Part shown: piece after piece, positions 1 to 12,275 of the stretch
How the letters are laid out: every line of letters starts with the position of its first letter
Position numbering within the stretch: position 1 is the stretch's first letter
Notes under the pieces: generated by a model
Databases searched by the model: none
The model's input: only the letters and a program-made list of their open reading frames with translations
Told to the model about the DNA's origin: nothing
Translations under genes and position numbers: made by a program
Origin: Sternotherus odoratus
Lineage: Eukaryota > Chordata > Testudines > Kinosternidae
Length of the DNA stretch: 64,000 nucleotides
NCBI GenBank assembly: GCA_032164245.1
Contig: JAVMKO010000003.1
Span: forward strand, 84,922,390-84,986,389
Direction of reading: 5' to 3'

Positions 1-120
1 CCTCCCACAGTGTTATATCCAGTTCCCCATCACAACTACCACTTGGATTGTATGCCCTTCGGGGCACAGGCCACCTTTGTCTGATTTGTTTGTACAGTGC
101 CTAGTACAATGGGGCTAGGG
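1..120. repeat. Interspersed repeat tail
   Basis: 'tttgtacagtgcctagtaca' followed by 'atggggctagggattt' resembles a common amniote repeat tail. The left part lies outside the window. Confidence 0.4.
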
Positions 121-313
121 ATTTCGATGGGAATGACAAATGACACTAACAATACTGTATTTCCATTATATGAGAATATGCTTTGAAGTGTAAGATTTTG
201 TTCATATTTCTCTATTGGATACTATATTGATGATACTGGTGTATTATCTGGTCATTGGACACTTCCATTCATATTTTAGAGGGGCCAAACCCCAACAGTC
301 TTAAGTTCATTAA

Positions 314-594
314 GAGCTTGTCTACACTTACCGGAGGATTGATGCTACAGCGATCGATGCATCGGCAGTCGATTTAGCAGGTCTTCTCGGCTGCCGATCG
401 CTCTCCCATTGACTCCCGTACTCCACCTGATCGAGAAGAGTAAGGGGAGTCGACAGGAGAGCATCTCCCATCGATGTCACATAGTGTGGGCCCCACAGTA
501 AGTAGATCTAAGCTATGTCAATTTGAGTTACGCTATTCATGTAGCTCAAATTGCGTAGCTTAGATCGACTTTTCCCTTTACTGTAGACAAAGCC
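314..594. mobile_element. Harbinger-type MITE
   Basis: The ends GAGCTTGTCTACA and TGTAGACAAAGCC form inverted repeats, flanked by TAA (311-313 and 595-597). The interior has inverted segments such as 'tagcttagatcgac' but no coding capacity. Superfamily assignment rests on the 3-bp TAA duplication and the GGGC-like termini. Confidence 0.75.
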
Positions 595-3500
595 TAAGTA
601 TAGTTTAGGGACCCAATCTTGCACAAAACTCCCTGGATAGATCCTTGTGGCTATGCTCCATTGAAGACAATGAGAATCACTTCATGCAGAGGATTGAAGT
701 CTAAATTGCTTTAAAAAATCTCAACCCTCAACAGATTTTTTTCCACCACTGAAGATTTTAACAAAACTGCATGAGTTAAGCAATGGAGAAAAGCTAAATC
801 ACTATCACATAAGGAATAGCAGCTTGTATGCCATGTTTCAGCCCAATTTGATTAAAAATATATAGCTGAGGTATAATGGGTTTCTAATGAAAATGTCAAA
901 TGACGCTGAACTGTAAGTGGTGTTAACCTGTATTGCTACAGTACAATAGAACAAAAAGGAAAAATAGTGTGTGTGTGTTTCAATGTGGTAGTCAGAATCT
1001 GTTTGATGGTAACATTATTTCCATCCAGACGTTTTTCTCTTTCTGTGGTTCACGTGCCAAGGGACATGTTTGAAGCACAGCTTTGCCCTTTGTGTGGTGA
1101 TAAGCTCCACTAACCTACTTTTCCTCTGGTTGCTTGATACTGTCAGAATCGATAACTGTCACATTGAAGCTATGTGGTGCTCTAGGTCTCAGCTGTCATC
1201 AGGCAATCACCAGGGGCTGCTCCAGTATGACAAGTGACAGAGATATTCAGTTAAGAAGCTCGCCTTCTCTTTCAAGGAAATTACTCCGACAAACGGGGCA
1301 CAGACAATATTTTTCTTTTAAATGGCGTGATCAGATGGAGGGGAAACAATGGCATCTTGAGGGGAAAACACTATGGTGGAATCCTCATTATCCAAAGATC
1401 TGGGGCAATTGCCCACATTTTTCAGAAAAATCGGGGGGCGGGGGGGGTGGGGGTGGGAGCGATGAATTTACCAGCTTAGTGAGCAAACAAATATCACAGG
1501 TGAAGATCCTTGTGAAAAGTGATTCAAAGCACTATTTGTGCCGATTGCAGCTAAAATGCTGCTTCGATGAAAGCTACTCTTTCAAGCCAGAGGACACATT
1601 TGTATTTCTGCTAAAAGGGAGTTTTGGAAATGTGGGGCTTTAAGGAGCGGGGTGGAAAGTCAGGCTCCAACTTCAGATAATTTTTTCCCATTGTACTGGC
1701 TTCTTGAAGCACACAACTTCCCCTTCTTCACGTTTCTGCTCCCAAGGACTAACAGTGGTAGTGGGAGGTAGTATTTGTTTACACTTTTCCACATCAGTGT
1801 ACTGAAAAGACATGACATTTACAAAGCTGTGCACAGCTCACCTGCTGGGAAACAGCAGCCTGGATCTGTTTGCATTGAAATGGTTAATCTCTAAATTGGC
1901 CGATTATAGGGAGATAAAGATTTCTTGCCAAATACGGAAGTAGGCTCTTTTAAATATTTCAAGGTTATCTACTTTTTTTAGGCTAGTGCACAGAGCCTTA
2001 TATGTAGATTTGACTAGTGACCGTTCTAATCAAGGGAGTATCTTTTATCAAATAAGGCACATTACATCACAGGGGTAGTGCAAGGGAATACTGCGAGATT
2101 ATACTAGCCATAGAGCACATCTGTGTACCCATAAACACAGAGTATTTCTGAAATAACAGAAAGCAACTTCCCCATTTTAAAATTGTAAAAATTCTCTGCT
2201 TCACACTAGTGGTTTTTTTGGACCAATAGGGCTAAATTTCAAACTATGGCTTCTAATTCGTAGGTATGTATCTTTGCATGAGCTGCTGCTTGAATGCTCA
2301 GGTTTTTTGTTGCACATGCAAATAATGAACTCGGACCATATACACATTTTTCACTGATGTGTGCCATGGAGATTATAGAAAAAAAATCTGAACTAAAACA
2401 GAGGTTGGAGTGAGATCTCCCCCCTGGAAATTTGGCCTCCAGGGAAATAGACTCAGCAAGGCTGTTTCCTCTAAACTTGTCATCATTTTTTGAGATTCTG
2501 TCCCTCACTGTTCCCATTACCTCTAAAATGGTTTCTCTTCCTCAGAAGATTTATACTATTTGCTTCAAAGACCTTAACTGACAACCGACTCCAGGTTGAT
2601 TATTTCACAGCATGTTCTGCCTAAATTCCTTGTTTACTCTTAATCTCCTAATAGAAACAGACTTTGCCCCAAAGGTTTCTAGAAGGTCACTTGGAAGTCC
2701 TGTCTTCTCAGATGAGAAATTAACCCTTAGAAACTTGCCCTTGAAATAAAAAAAACCTTGAAATGTCTAATCATGCCATTCACCCTGCAACCATTTCTAT
2801 GAATAAAACTCCTTTGAACAACTAAACAAAACAGAACTATGGTCTATGCAGTGCTTTGGATAAGAATAGTATCAATTCAGCTTTCTATTCATGTATCTCA
2901 GTGTCCTGTTTGCAGTTTCTTCTCAGACAAATACTAGTTTGATGGTTTCAAGTTCTATTCTGTTAAAAAAAAACCCCAAAACAAATAAACCCACACCAAT
3001 TTAATCAAAAGTCTTTACATTTCGATCCTGGTCAATCCACAGTCTGTGTAACTACTCCATTTAGTGTGTTTACACCAATCTATTTTTGATCACTGCTACT
3101 TTCACTATGAATTTGCATTCAATTACATTCAATTTGTCATCTACTGGTCCAGTGGCAATCCTCAAATCCCTCTGAATCTGGGAGAATCCTCATTATTGAT
3201 TTTTTCAGTCTCATGTACCAACTTTGCTATTGTTATTTCAAATCAGTCATTTCCTATTATAAACAACATCTGAAACCTAGCCAACTCTCTGTTGCAACTC
3301 AAGGTGGCTGGAACTTCTTTTTAGGTACGGTTAGTATTTCTTACATTATTTATCTCAAAATGGACAACCTGGGCAGACTTATCTCCAGTTTTCTAGACTA
3401 ATTCATCAGCCCCTTAGCCTTTGCCCCAGAACTCTTATCACTCACTGTCTTGTTAAGGGAGCAATTTTTTGTGAGTAGAAATGACTTCGCTACAAAAAAA

Positions 3501-4957
3501 TCAAGCCTTCTACTATCATTTTTATCTCCTTCTCTTTCCTCTGTTGCTATAGTGCTTCTTTACTTATTTCCCTGTGTATTCTACCATTTGAACAATCTTT
3601 TGAAGAAAATGGGTGGGATTTTCAAAAGTGCCAACTGATTTAGAAGCATATGTCCCTTAACTTTCAATAGAACTTATGCCTCTAAATCACCCTGGCCTCT
3701 TGAAGGTCCCATCCAACACACACGTGAGATTTCCTTTTGGACAGTGCTCTTCTGTTAATCTCTTCACTACATGATCTCCTCAGTCAGTGTCTTACGGTTT
3801 CCTAGATAGTGCCACTTATAACTTTTTGTTGCTGCTATGCAGACTCAACAACATCACAACAGCCAGCCTGCCACATCCTTGGGCTATTAAGCAGCAGGAA
3901 GCAATTTAATGCAGGGCCTATGCCTCTCAAAGAAGTACAGGCCTCTCTCAGCCTGTATACACTGGAGGAAATTTCATCAGTGAAGATCAATATTGTTACA
4001 AGAGCCAATTCAGCAAGTCCAAAGCTCCCACAACTCACATCAATGTAGAGTTTTCAAAGGGGCCTAAGGCAGCTAAGCACTCAGTTCTTTGAGACTCTTG
4101 GAAAATCCCAACTTCAAATCTCAATTCCCATGTGTAAATACTATTAATACATTTCTTTCCACCTATGATTTCTAAGGACCCCAACTGCTGCAGAATGCTG
4201 AAAAGAAAAGAGAACCAACAGCTCTGATGAGCAAAAGTGACAAATATGTATTTTCTTCCCCATTAACAAGCGCGAAGTACTTTTTGCTACCCAACGTCTG
4301 TTGAAATAGAGGCACAGCGCAATGCATCTCTGAATCCATGTATTCTGTGCCATCGGCATTCCTTACCGTCAAATCGTGCTACTCCAAATCACAATATTTG
4401 AAAGATTTTGATCACTAATAGAACTAGTTCATTGTCATCAAATAGCCATTAAATAAAACATTCTGCTCATCACAGAAGTTTTAAAAGAGAAGTGAGTGTT
4501 AACAGGTTTGCAAAGGCAATGAAAATGTGTGAGTTTATCAAGTAAACAAAGGATCCTGAGCTGCAGACAACTGAGCTAATGCTGAAAAAAGGGCATGACT
4601 GAATTTAACATTACTTTTGTTGGTGGTTGTTTTTGTTTGTTTTTACAAAGAAAACAGCAGCAAGCGAGGAACAAAGAATAAAAGCACAGTAAGATTCCAG
4701 ATATGCTAATGCTACAGTAACATCAAGCTGCAACTAGGACAGCTGGATGCTTCCATTGTGGCTAGGTACCTTGAGGCTCCATGGAACCAAGGAACAGCAG
4801 GCGCTAATGCAAGACTGAGATATGCAGTCTAACAGACTAGACTGTTGAGTGAGAGAAAAAGAAAGAAAGAAAGCGAATGAATGAGAAACAACATGTAAAA
4901 AGACAAACACATTTAAATTATATAGTATAATACACACTTTCAGAAAGCAAGGGGGGG

Positions 4958-5043
4958 ATCAGCAAAAACAATGAGAAGTCCTTGTGGTATTTTAAGAGAC
5001 TAACACATTTATTTGGGCATGACTCCTCATTGTTTTTGCTGAT
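4958..5043. repeat. Short foldback with 18-bp arms
   Basis: ATCAGCAAAAACAATGAG (4958-4975) is followed by its exact complement (5026-5043). The loop contains 'gtccttgtggtattttaaga', related to the turtle repeat with 'gtggcaccttaaag'. Confidence 0.75.
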
Positions 5044-5261
5044 ACAGACTTATACGACTATCACTCTAAAAGGGGGAGTCAGTGACTGAAGTAACACCTT
5101 ATTTCTAGATCTTTGTTACTAGGAAATGAGATAAGCATTGAGCATCAAAAGTACTGAGAGCAATGGTCTTCTTTTACAAAAGAGAATCAGTAAGACTAAA
5201 CAAGTCTATATTGAGATTTAAAATACAAAGGGACAAATTCATCCTTAATGAACTCCACTTA

Positions 5262-5490
5262 GGCCTTGTCTACACTGCCATTTTACAGAACTGAAACTTT
5301 CTCCCTCAGGGGTGTGAAAAAACACCTCCCTGAGCGCTGCAAATTTCAGCGCTGTGAAGTGGCAATGTAGACAGTGCACCAGCGCTGGGAGCCACGCTCC
5401 CAGTGCTGGGAGTTACTCCCCTCATGGAGGTGCTTCGATTTTTTTTACAGCACTCTGCCAGTGCTGGTGCTGTGAATACACAGCCACATT
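5262..5490. mobile_element. Harbinger-type MITE, truncated on the right
   Basis: Starts GGCCTTGTCTACACTGCC after TTA. The interior holds short inverted pairs ('cagcgctg', 'cagcgctggg') typical of a common turtle MITE. The matching right terminus is missing, so the right limit is approximate. Confidence 0.6.
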
Positions 5491-6929
5491 AGTTAATATT
5501 GTGTGTACTGTAATTTAGAAGCCATTCCACGAGAAAAAAAGGCAATTTAAATATTTTGTAGTATATGAACTATCTTTCAGAAAACCATACTTATTTATTC
5601 AGTCATTAAAAAGAATAATTGATAAACTCGCCTATACATCCCTGACAGTTCACTGGAATAATCACTTGGAATATCAGACACTCTGCCGGTCCAAACCTTT
5701 CCTAAGCAGACCGTGTAGTGTTTTTTGATGTGATCATCATCCTCTGGTGACTTAGCTGAGAGAACTATACTTACATTTGTACCATGATTTCATGTCAACT
5801 GTCTAAAAAATACAGAATTATCCAGCTACATCACCTAATCTCCCAGAAATGTTTAGAGAAAATGGAAACTTCAGATAAGTCCATTATCTGAAATTACCAT
5901 GCTCTATAATATAGTTTTCCTGAAGCAAAAATGGAATAATGCCAATTTAGGGGAAAGTTTCCAAACAGTAAATGAGAAGTCATTGATCCATTCACTATTC
6001 TATTAGTCTTCAATTACTACACTGAAATATGTCCTTCCTCTGGTCTGCCTGTTAAATATTTGCTTTGATTGCTTTTGATAAAGAGCAGATATCATTAGAA
6101 AGCTTTCATGAAGGGGGGATGTTTTTGCTGTTTGAAGCAGGCTTGCTGCAATATGGAAGAATTCTAAGCTCAAATCCAGACTGTTTGAGTACTTTTCTAC
6201 TCCCATAAATGAAAACTTGTGCTCAAGTCCAAGTTACAGCTACATTCTTAGAAGCCTTTAACTTTTTTTTACCAATGATATTAAACTTCAATTTTAGAGG
6301 ATGGTTTTGAGAGGTGGTAATTCAAACAAAGTAAAATTCTAGAATATCATTTTAAAGTTAAAGTTAAAAAAAAGTAAATACTTTTAATACAGATGCAAAG
6401 AAGAACATGAACCATTGAAACTGTACAGTATGAAGGGAGAGCCACACTGTAATTTTTCTAATGGGTAAAATCCTACCAAGTTTTAAGCTGGAGTGAGAGA
6501 GCTAATGGTGCTCAGTTAATTAGTGCCACTAAAAACTGTGTCAACTTTGCATCTGTTCATCCTCCTTCACACTAACCCATGTTTTGAGGAACACAGATTA
6601 ATAGGAAGTTGTTTTAATTTGAAATAGAAATGCTATTCATTCAATGAATTGTAATAATTTATAGTTACACATTTCAGAATGCATAGGCTAACTGAACAAA
6701 ATATTAACAATTCCTTTTTAAATAATTTTAAAACAACATACCATAGAAATCTTAAGGATGACAGTGTCAAGTCTCTAAGCAGAATTATCCATGGCAATTA
6801 GTCCTTAGTAGGTCTGCTCAACCTTAATGTTACATCATACCGCACTCATTTTACAAATGCAGTTCTGTGGACTATTTATCTATAAGGACCACAATATTAA
6901 CAAGGACAACCAGATACTTAAAATAGCTT

Positions 6930-6952
6930 ACACACACACACACACACACACA
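6930..6952. repeat. CA microsatellite
   Basis: Uninterrupted CA dinucleotides, about 11 units. Confidence 0.9.
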
Positions 6953-7111
6953 GAATTTTACACACACAGAGCAACAGCTATGAACATATGTAGTCAATAC
7001 TTAGAATAAAAAGCACATATTATATTATGACTCCTAGTGATTTCCATAGATCTTTGCAGATTATCATTGTAATGTGCTTAACATTCTTACTCCATACTGT
7101 GGCTTTAAATG

Positions 7112-7392
7112 TACGGCTATACCGCCCTGGACACGCCCAATCCCGTCTGATCTCGGAAGCTAAGCAGGGTTGGGCCTGGCTAGTACCTGGACGGGAGACC
7201 TCCCAGGAATACTAGGTGCTGTAGGTTTAACACCTGGCAGTAAGTATAAAATGCCTCCAACGACAGGTGGCGCGACGCATCGGTTGGAGTATACCCCGGT
7301 CATATCACTGGTCCTGTCCGGGCTCCAAATGGAGGCGGATGGGCTGACAACGCGGACCCTGCCATAGTGAGGGACTAACGCTAGGAAAAACA
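7112..7392 (+). repeat. 5S rRNA-derived retroposon
   Basis: 7111-7229 matches vertebrate 5S rRNA almost end to end, including 'tctgatctcggaagctaagc' and the internal polymerase III promoter parts (A-box 'aagctaagcagggt', C-box-like 'ggacgggagacc'). It is followed by about 160 bp of non-5S sequence ending 'ctaggaaaaaca'. A perfect 16-bp direct repeat, ACTGTGGCTTTAAATG, flanks the unit (7096-7111 and 7393-7408), so it arrived by retroposition. It is either a SINE of the 5S class or a reverse-transcribed 5S readthrough transcript. It is not a working rRNA gene: there are several substitutions and no T-run just after the 5S part. Confidence 0.88.
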
Positions 7393-7528
7393 ACTGTGGC
7401 TTTAAATGAGATGTAACAATGGATATTGTTAAAGCACAGCAAGAATAGTTGAAGTTTCTACAAAGCCACAGCCGTGTCATTGATGTGAGGCAATGTGAAC
7501 AATGGAAGTTGTAGTATGCAAAAGAGAT

Positions 7529-8073
7529 TGTCACGGTGCAGCTGCTAGGCAACGGGAGCGCTCCTCTCGGCCCCTCCCGGAAAGGGCACTGAGCCATGAT
7601 TAGCGTGCTCAAGGTAATGGCGACCCGTTATTTCCTGGGAAGACGAAACAGCTCCGCAGCTGCCTGTTATTTTCCCTCTGCCTCTTTTTTGCTTTTTCTG
7701 GTCTGCTCTGTGTGTAAGAACAGTGTGTGTGAAAGTCGAAACGCAAAGCTAAACAAAGCAACTGTGTATAATCAACAAAAAAAGTTGCGTGTGACCATGT
7801 CACAGGTGCTTGCCTGCTAGATATTAATGAGATTTGCCTATGTATGAGATGTAAATATGTGAGTGTATTTAAGCCCACACTTGTAGTTTGCTAGTGGGTT
7901 CTTCCATCCTAGCAACGGCTCCGGAGTGCTAGGCACCCCTCCTGTGGTCGCGCTGACAGACTTGGGCCCCTCAGCGCCTATTTGAGGGACCGAGGCCTTC
8001 CAATAAAGTCATCCACTTTATTCACCCACGTGTGTGTGCCTTGTCTCTGCAAAATCCAAAGTACCTTGCCACA
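7529..8073 (+). mobile_element. Solo long terminal repeat of an endogenous retrovirus
   Basis: Begins TGTCACGGTG and ends CCTTGCCACA. A TATA-like TATTTAAG at about 7867-7874, a transcribed region and a polyadenylation signal AATAAAG at about 8002 stand in the usual order, with a GT-rich stretch after it. No internal retroviral coding sequence adjoins it. The host duplication is unclear (GAGAT against GAAGT), so the copy is old or the edges are off by a few bases. Confidence 0.75.
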
Positions 8074-9104
8074 GAAGTGGAAAAGCTATATATGATATTA
8101 TCAGTCACTTTATATTGAATTCAAAGGATCTGCAGACCTCACAGTATAGACACAATTTATATACAGACACACACAAACACATGATATAATGTTAGTATTA
8201 AACAAGCAAAAAGAGAAACTAAACTACAATAAAGATAAGGCTATGATACGAACTGACAAAAGAATTATTGCTGGTATTTCTACCAACATATCACAGGATA
8301 CAATAACTTGTATACCACATGTGCTCCAACACTTATGCACAATGAGATGAGTTAAGGACAGGTTACCATTTTGCAGATTGGAATTTTCTTGCTTTTATGC
8401 AGTTAACTCAGAACTTTGATATTAATGCTTCAGTAGCTGAAATGATTAAAATCACATGAAGACCACAAAACCATCTTAATACTATGGCTAAACTGTCTCT
8501 TTCCATCACCCTTCATTTGTTTTGGTAATTTCCAGGTTCTGAGACAATTGCCCAGTGTTACTGAGCTGGGACAGGGAACATAATTTGAAGCCAACTGACA
8601 TACAGTGAGTCAAACCAATATCAATGTGAGATCTTTCATTCATGGAATTAATTACAGAGAGATGGGATAACATTAGGACAGCACTTCAGAGTACTGAAAT
8701 GATTTAACCACATTAGAGCAAGGTCTGAAGTCTGTGTACTTGTTGTGTGAACACAGTCATGTTGGCCCACATGATACTTGATCATAAAAAGATTAGTAAA
8801 AACTAACATGACCCTATATCAAAATAGCTGCCATTGTTAATACACAAGATGCACCTTCTCCACGGAACATTACCAGGCCATTCACACTGTCATCCTTGTA
8901 ATACACTAGTGGGAACTTTATTTACATATAGATACATATGGTTCGAGCTGGAATTTTCAAAGAGCCTAAGGAAGTTAGGTGCCAATAAAAGTTGGGCATC
9001 TAACTTCCTTAAACTCCTTTATAAATCTCAGTGTATATAAATGATACAAAGAGCAGATTTCATAGTCCACGTAATGCATTCTTCCCAATCTCCTGCCTCT
9101 TTAC

Positions 9105-9811
9105 TAGGGCTGTCAATTAATCATAGCTAATGCAAGCGATAACACAAAACAAATTAACTAGATTTAAAAAACAGCCATGATTAATTAATCCCAGTTTTAA
9201 TTGCATTGTTAAACAATAATAGAAGATCAATTTAAAATAATAATAAATATATTTTGGATGTTTTTCTACATTTTCAAATCTATTGATTTCAATTACAACA
9301 CAGAATACAAAGTATGCAGTGCTCAGTTTATATTATTATTACAAATATTTGCACTTTAAAAAAAGAGAAAAGAAATAGTATTTTTCAATTCACCTCACAC
9401 AAGTACTGTAGTGATATCTCTATATCGTGTAAGTACAACTTAAAAATGTAGAATTTTAGCGCCTACATGTCCAGAGTCCTACTTCTTGTTCAGCCAATCA
9501 AGTTTGTTTAGATTAAATGCTCACTGCTTTTTATTTACAATTTCACCTGAAAGGAAGAACAGGCGTGAAAAATGAGAACAGGCCTGGCACTTTTGTAGCC
9601 AGTATTGCAAGGTATTTACATGGCAGATATGCTAAACATTTATATGCCCCTTCATGCATCAACCACCATTCCAGAGGACATGCATCCATGCTGAATTTAA
9701 ATTTATATTCTATATTATTTAACAGTGCAATTAAAACTGCGAATAATTGCAACTCTTTTTTTTTTAATCTCGCAATTATGTGGTTTTTTAAAAAATCGTT
9801 TGACAACCCTA
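9105..9811 (-). mobile_element. hAT transposon, internally deleted, next to the exon 3 donor
   Basis: Left end TAGGGCTGTCAATTAATC and right end GTTTGACAACCCTA are inverted. The flanking 8-bp target copies CTCTTTAC (9097-9104) and TTCCTTAC (9812-9819) agree at six positions. The interior retains the decayed C-terminal end of a hAT transposase on the minus strand (9689-9546). The right target copy is also the splice donor of NHS-family exon 3. Confidence 0.8.
9546..9689 (-). pseudogene. hAT transposase C-terminal fragment (dimerisation domain)
   Basis: Minus-strand translation gives MDACPLEWWLMHEGAYKCLA, then YLPCKYLAILATKVPGLFSF. The WW pair followed by LA..KYL...AT.VP is the hAT family dimerisation (RNase-H-like C-terminal) motif of ZBED-like transposases. 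The upstream part of the transposase has been lost by deletion and the end is out of register, so this is a relic. Confidence 0.75.
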
Positions 9812-9819
9812 TTCCTTAC

Positions 9820-9947
9820 CTTTTGTTCAATTTCTTCATAGTCATCTTGGTAACTTCCACAGGCTGCACTGGAAGAAGAAGAGAAGGTTGGACCCTGAGA
9901 GTAATATTGAGAACTTCGATAGCCATCCCTCCGTAGCTTGTCACATT
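9820..9947 (-). CDS. NHSL1: NHS-family gene, coding exon 3
   Basis: The exon is 128 nt on the minus strand, preceded by a long polypyrimidine tract and CAG acceptor (9948-9950), and ends AAAAG before donor GTAAGG (9819-9814). Joined to exon 2 it reads ECDKLRRDGYRSSQYYSQGP, then TFSSSSSAACGSYQDDYEEI and EQK, ending in phase 0. The YRSSQYYSQGPTF core is diagnostic of the NHS family; the following Ser-rich and QDDYEEIEQK part fits NHSL1 better than NHS from memory. The next coding exon lies beyond the window start. A hAT transposon remnant begins eight bases into the downstream intron, so the donor itself is one copy of the element's target-site duplication. The exon is intact despite this neighbour. 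Confidence 0.92.
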
Positions 9948-10326
9948 CTGCACATGGGAGGGGAAGAAATAAGAGAAAAAGGAAAACAAACAAAAAAGAA
10001 GATAGATAACATTTTATTCCCATTCTCTTACTTGTATCCAGTGTCTAGTTTAAGAAAGGCATAAGGATCATTGTCAGATCAATTTATTTTTACCTCTCTA
10101 AACATAAAACTCACTTGCTATCAATGCATATATTATAAAGCTTGATACATATAAGTTTAATTGTAACTAAGCGTTTTGATTCCTGTGTAATGTAATGTAC
10201 AACAATAATTGATCCTTATCTGTCTGTGGTCATCCCTAATCTTTTTTTCTGGCCAGTTTCTAATATGAATTATAACAGTAGACTGCAGATATCATGCATA
10301 CATTCTATTTTTCCTTAAGTATGCAC

Positions 10327-10412
10327 AGATATATCTATCTATATCTATCTATCTATAATAATTACATATGTACATCAGTTCATACACACACATATACATA
10401 CACACACACATC
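10327..10412. repeat. Compound microsatellite (TATC and CA)
   Basis: TATC-type units at 10327-10355 and CA-rich units at 10382-10412. Confidence 0.8.
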
Positions 10413-12062
10413 TACTGATATCAAATTACGAAGGCCAATACCTATTACTTTTTTATTGTACAGAAAATCTAAAAATAAAATACATAATATTTACTGTGAC
10501 TATGGTGATACAAACTTCTACAGTACATTACCATTGTTGAACAGATAATAGGATACTATTTTGAAGCTCTATACATATAGCTATAGGATAGATATAGTTG
10601 ATTTCAGGTGTCATGAGCTCTAGAAATAGTATAAATAAGAGGGAGAGCAAGAAAGAGAGAATTTTTTTTTAAAGTATGGTCTGGCTCAATGTCTTGACAG
10701 ATGGCTGCGTACTACTGTATGGGAGATGAAGGTGTGCTAGCAACAGTGGGGGTCTCATTTGCCAGGCTGTGCCCTATGCTTTGAGTGAGGATATTGCTCA
10801 CTACTCAAGCACCATCTGTTAAGTGGCTTTGGCACTGACCGGTCATCTAGCCTCCCAGCCTGAGGAAGACACAACCATTACAGTGTTTTTAGAAAGAGAG
10901 GCAGGAGTGCAAATTATAGGTTCTTAGAACCTTAGGTCAGCCTCTGTCAGGCCATGTGGGAAGAGTGTAAAGTGAAGTGTCTTTCATGCAGAGGGAGAAT
11001 ATAGAGTAAAATTGAGGGAGGAATTAAAAAACCAACACAAATTGGCCAAAATCCCAGTATCACTTCATTTCCCTGAATAAAATTTCTGAAACTGTGTTCC
11101 TATCTGTGTACTTCTCTTAATTGATATTCAGCGTGATTGTGCTCAAGATTAACAGATGCTGGAGCATAAGGAAAAATTAAATGTTCAAGATGCGACGATC
11201 AAACTGATCTGCCCAAACTAATCTGCCCACACCTCTACCTAAGTAACTGAAAAGTCTCCTCTACAGTGTGCATTATCATGATGTAGTTTTTGTCATTATT
11301 TACTGGAGAAGAGGTGTTTTGAGAATTAACAGTTTTGTGCCTGCTTCACTCCTTATCATTTGACCTCTTTTTTCGTGTGTGTGTGTGTCTGTTTATATAT
11401 AAATAAAAACTTCATTTTTTTCTGAATTGAAGGCACCTTTTAAGGAGGAATTTTGCCTGGCAAATTATTAAATGAAGTTACAATTTGAAACCAGAGAATA
11501 ATTTGGCTTTGTTTTACTGTTTATTCAGAACGTTCTCAAATCTTATACTCTACAATCTAGGTTTTCCCACTGATTCCTCTACTGTTTTCAACAAGATATC
11601 CATAAAACAGTTTGTGGATGGCAAGGAACATCATACTCTAAAACAGCCTCCAAAACAGAAAGCCTTTTTACTGATTACAGGAATCTAATTCCATGAGACA
11701 AAGCCTGTTTTAAATGGCAATGTTTTTAATGGAATGCAATACCAAGTTTCACAATTAACTTGGGGTGGGTGGGGGAACAGGATTATGGCACATGATCTTC
11801 CCCACCATGAACCTCATGAATGCATCATATTATAAGGCCACATATCTGGTTCAAGATCTTGGTGTTCTTGCTGTGAAGTCGCACAATTGTCTTGGTTTCT
11901 AAATAATGGCTTTATACAATAAAGACAGGATATTGTGTTTAGTGGGCCTTTCACTGTGTATGTTCCAATCTGTCCTCAAGAGCAGCTACTTTTTACCTTA
12001 GTATAACTAAACTGGGAACACCTAAGATGAAGACTACAAATATGTAGGATGATACTGTAAAG

Positions 12063-12275
12063 CAGTGGTCCCCAACCTTTTTCGCGGCACGGACCGGATT
12101 TCTTTTTTCTTCGCTGCCGCGGACCGGCTGTATGTCCGCCGAAAAGCCGCCGAATACACTCCGAAAAGAGAAACTGCGGCTTTTCGGCGGACACTTCCGG
12201 GAACGCGTCCGCGGCCCGGTAGCGATCGATCCACGGCCCGGTACCGGTCCGCGGCCCGGGGGTTGGGGACCACTG
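12063..12275. mobile_element. hAT-Charlie-like MITE
   Basis: Termini CAGTGGTCCCCAACC and GGTTGGGGACCACTG are perfectly inverted. The perfect 8-bp duplication CTGTAAAG flanks it (12055-12062, 12276-12283). The interior is very GC-rich with CpG and a palindrome around 'gccgaaaagccgcc'. It looks young. Reading frames through it are artefacts. Confidence 0.92.

Larger units (their letters stand above)
1..9819 (-). other. Intron downstream of NHS-family exon 3 (partial)
   Basis: No further coding exon of the gene is recognisable here. Contents seen: a repeat tail at 1-120, a Harbinger-type MITE (314-594), a small foldback (4958-5043), a truncated MITE (5262-5490), a CA microsatellite (6930-6952), a 5S-derived retroposon (7112-7392), a solo LTR (7529-8073) and a hAT remnant (9105-9811). 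The stretches 600-4950, 5500-6920 and 8080-9090 show only AT-rich unique-looking DNA, with no gene, RNA gene or repeat that I can name. Confidence 0.7.

Noticed and set aside
1134..1643. 169-codon open frame on the plus strand
   Set aside because: No recognisable domain, low-complexity glycine run from a G-rich stretch, no splice or family support.
2239..2517. 92-codon open frame on the minus strand, considered as a further NHS-family exon
   Set aside because: Its translation shares nothing with the conserved region expected after exon 3, and the edges lack matching splice sites.
7111..7229. Functional 5S rRNA gene
   Set aside because: Single copy with substitutions, no terminator T-run after the 5S part, and bounded by a retroposition duplication.
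7160..7612. 150-codon open frame on the minus strand
   Set aside because: It runs antisense through the 5S retroposon into the LTR; chance frame.
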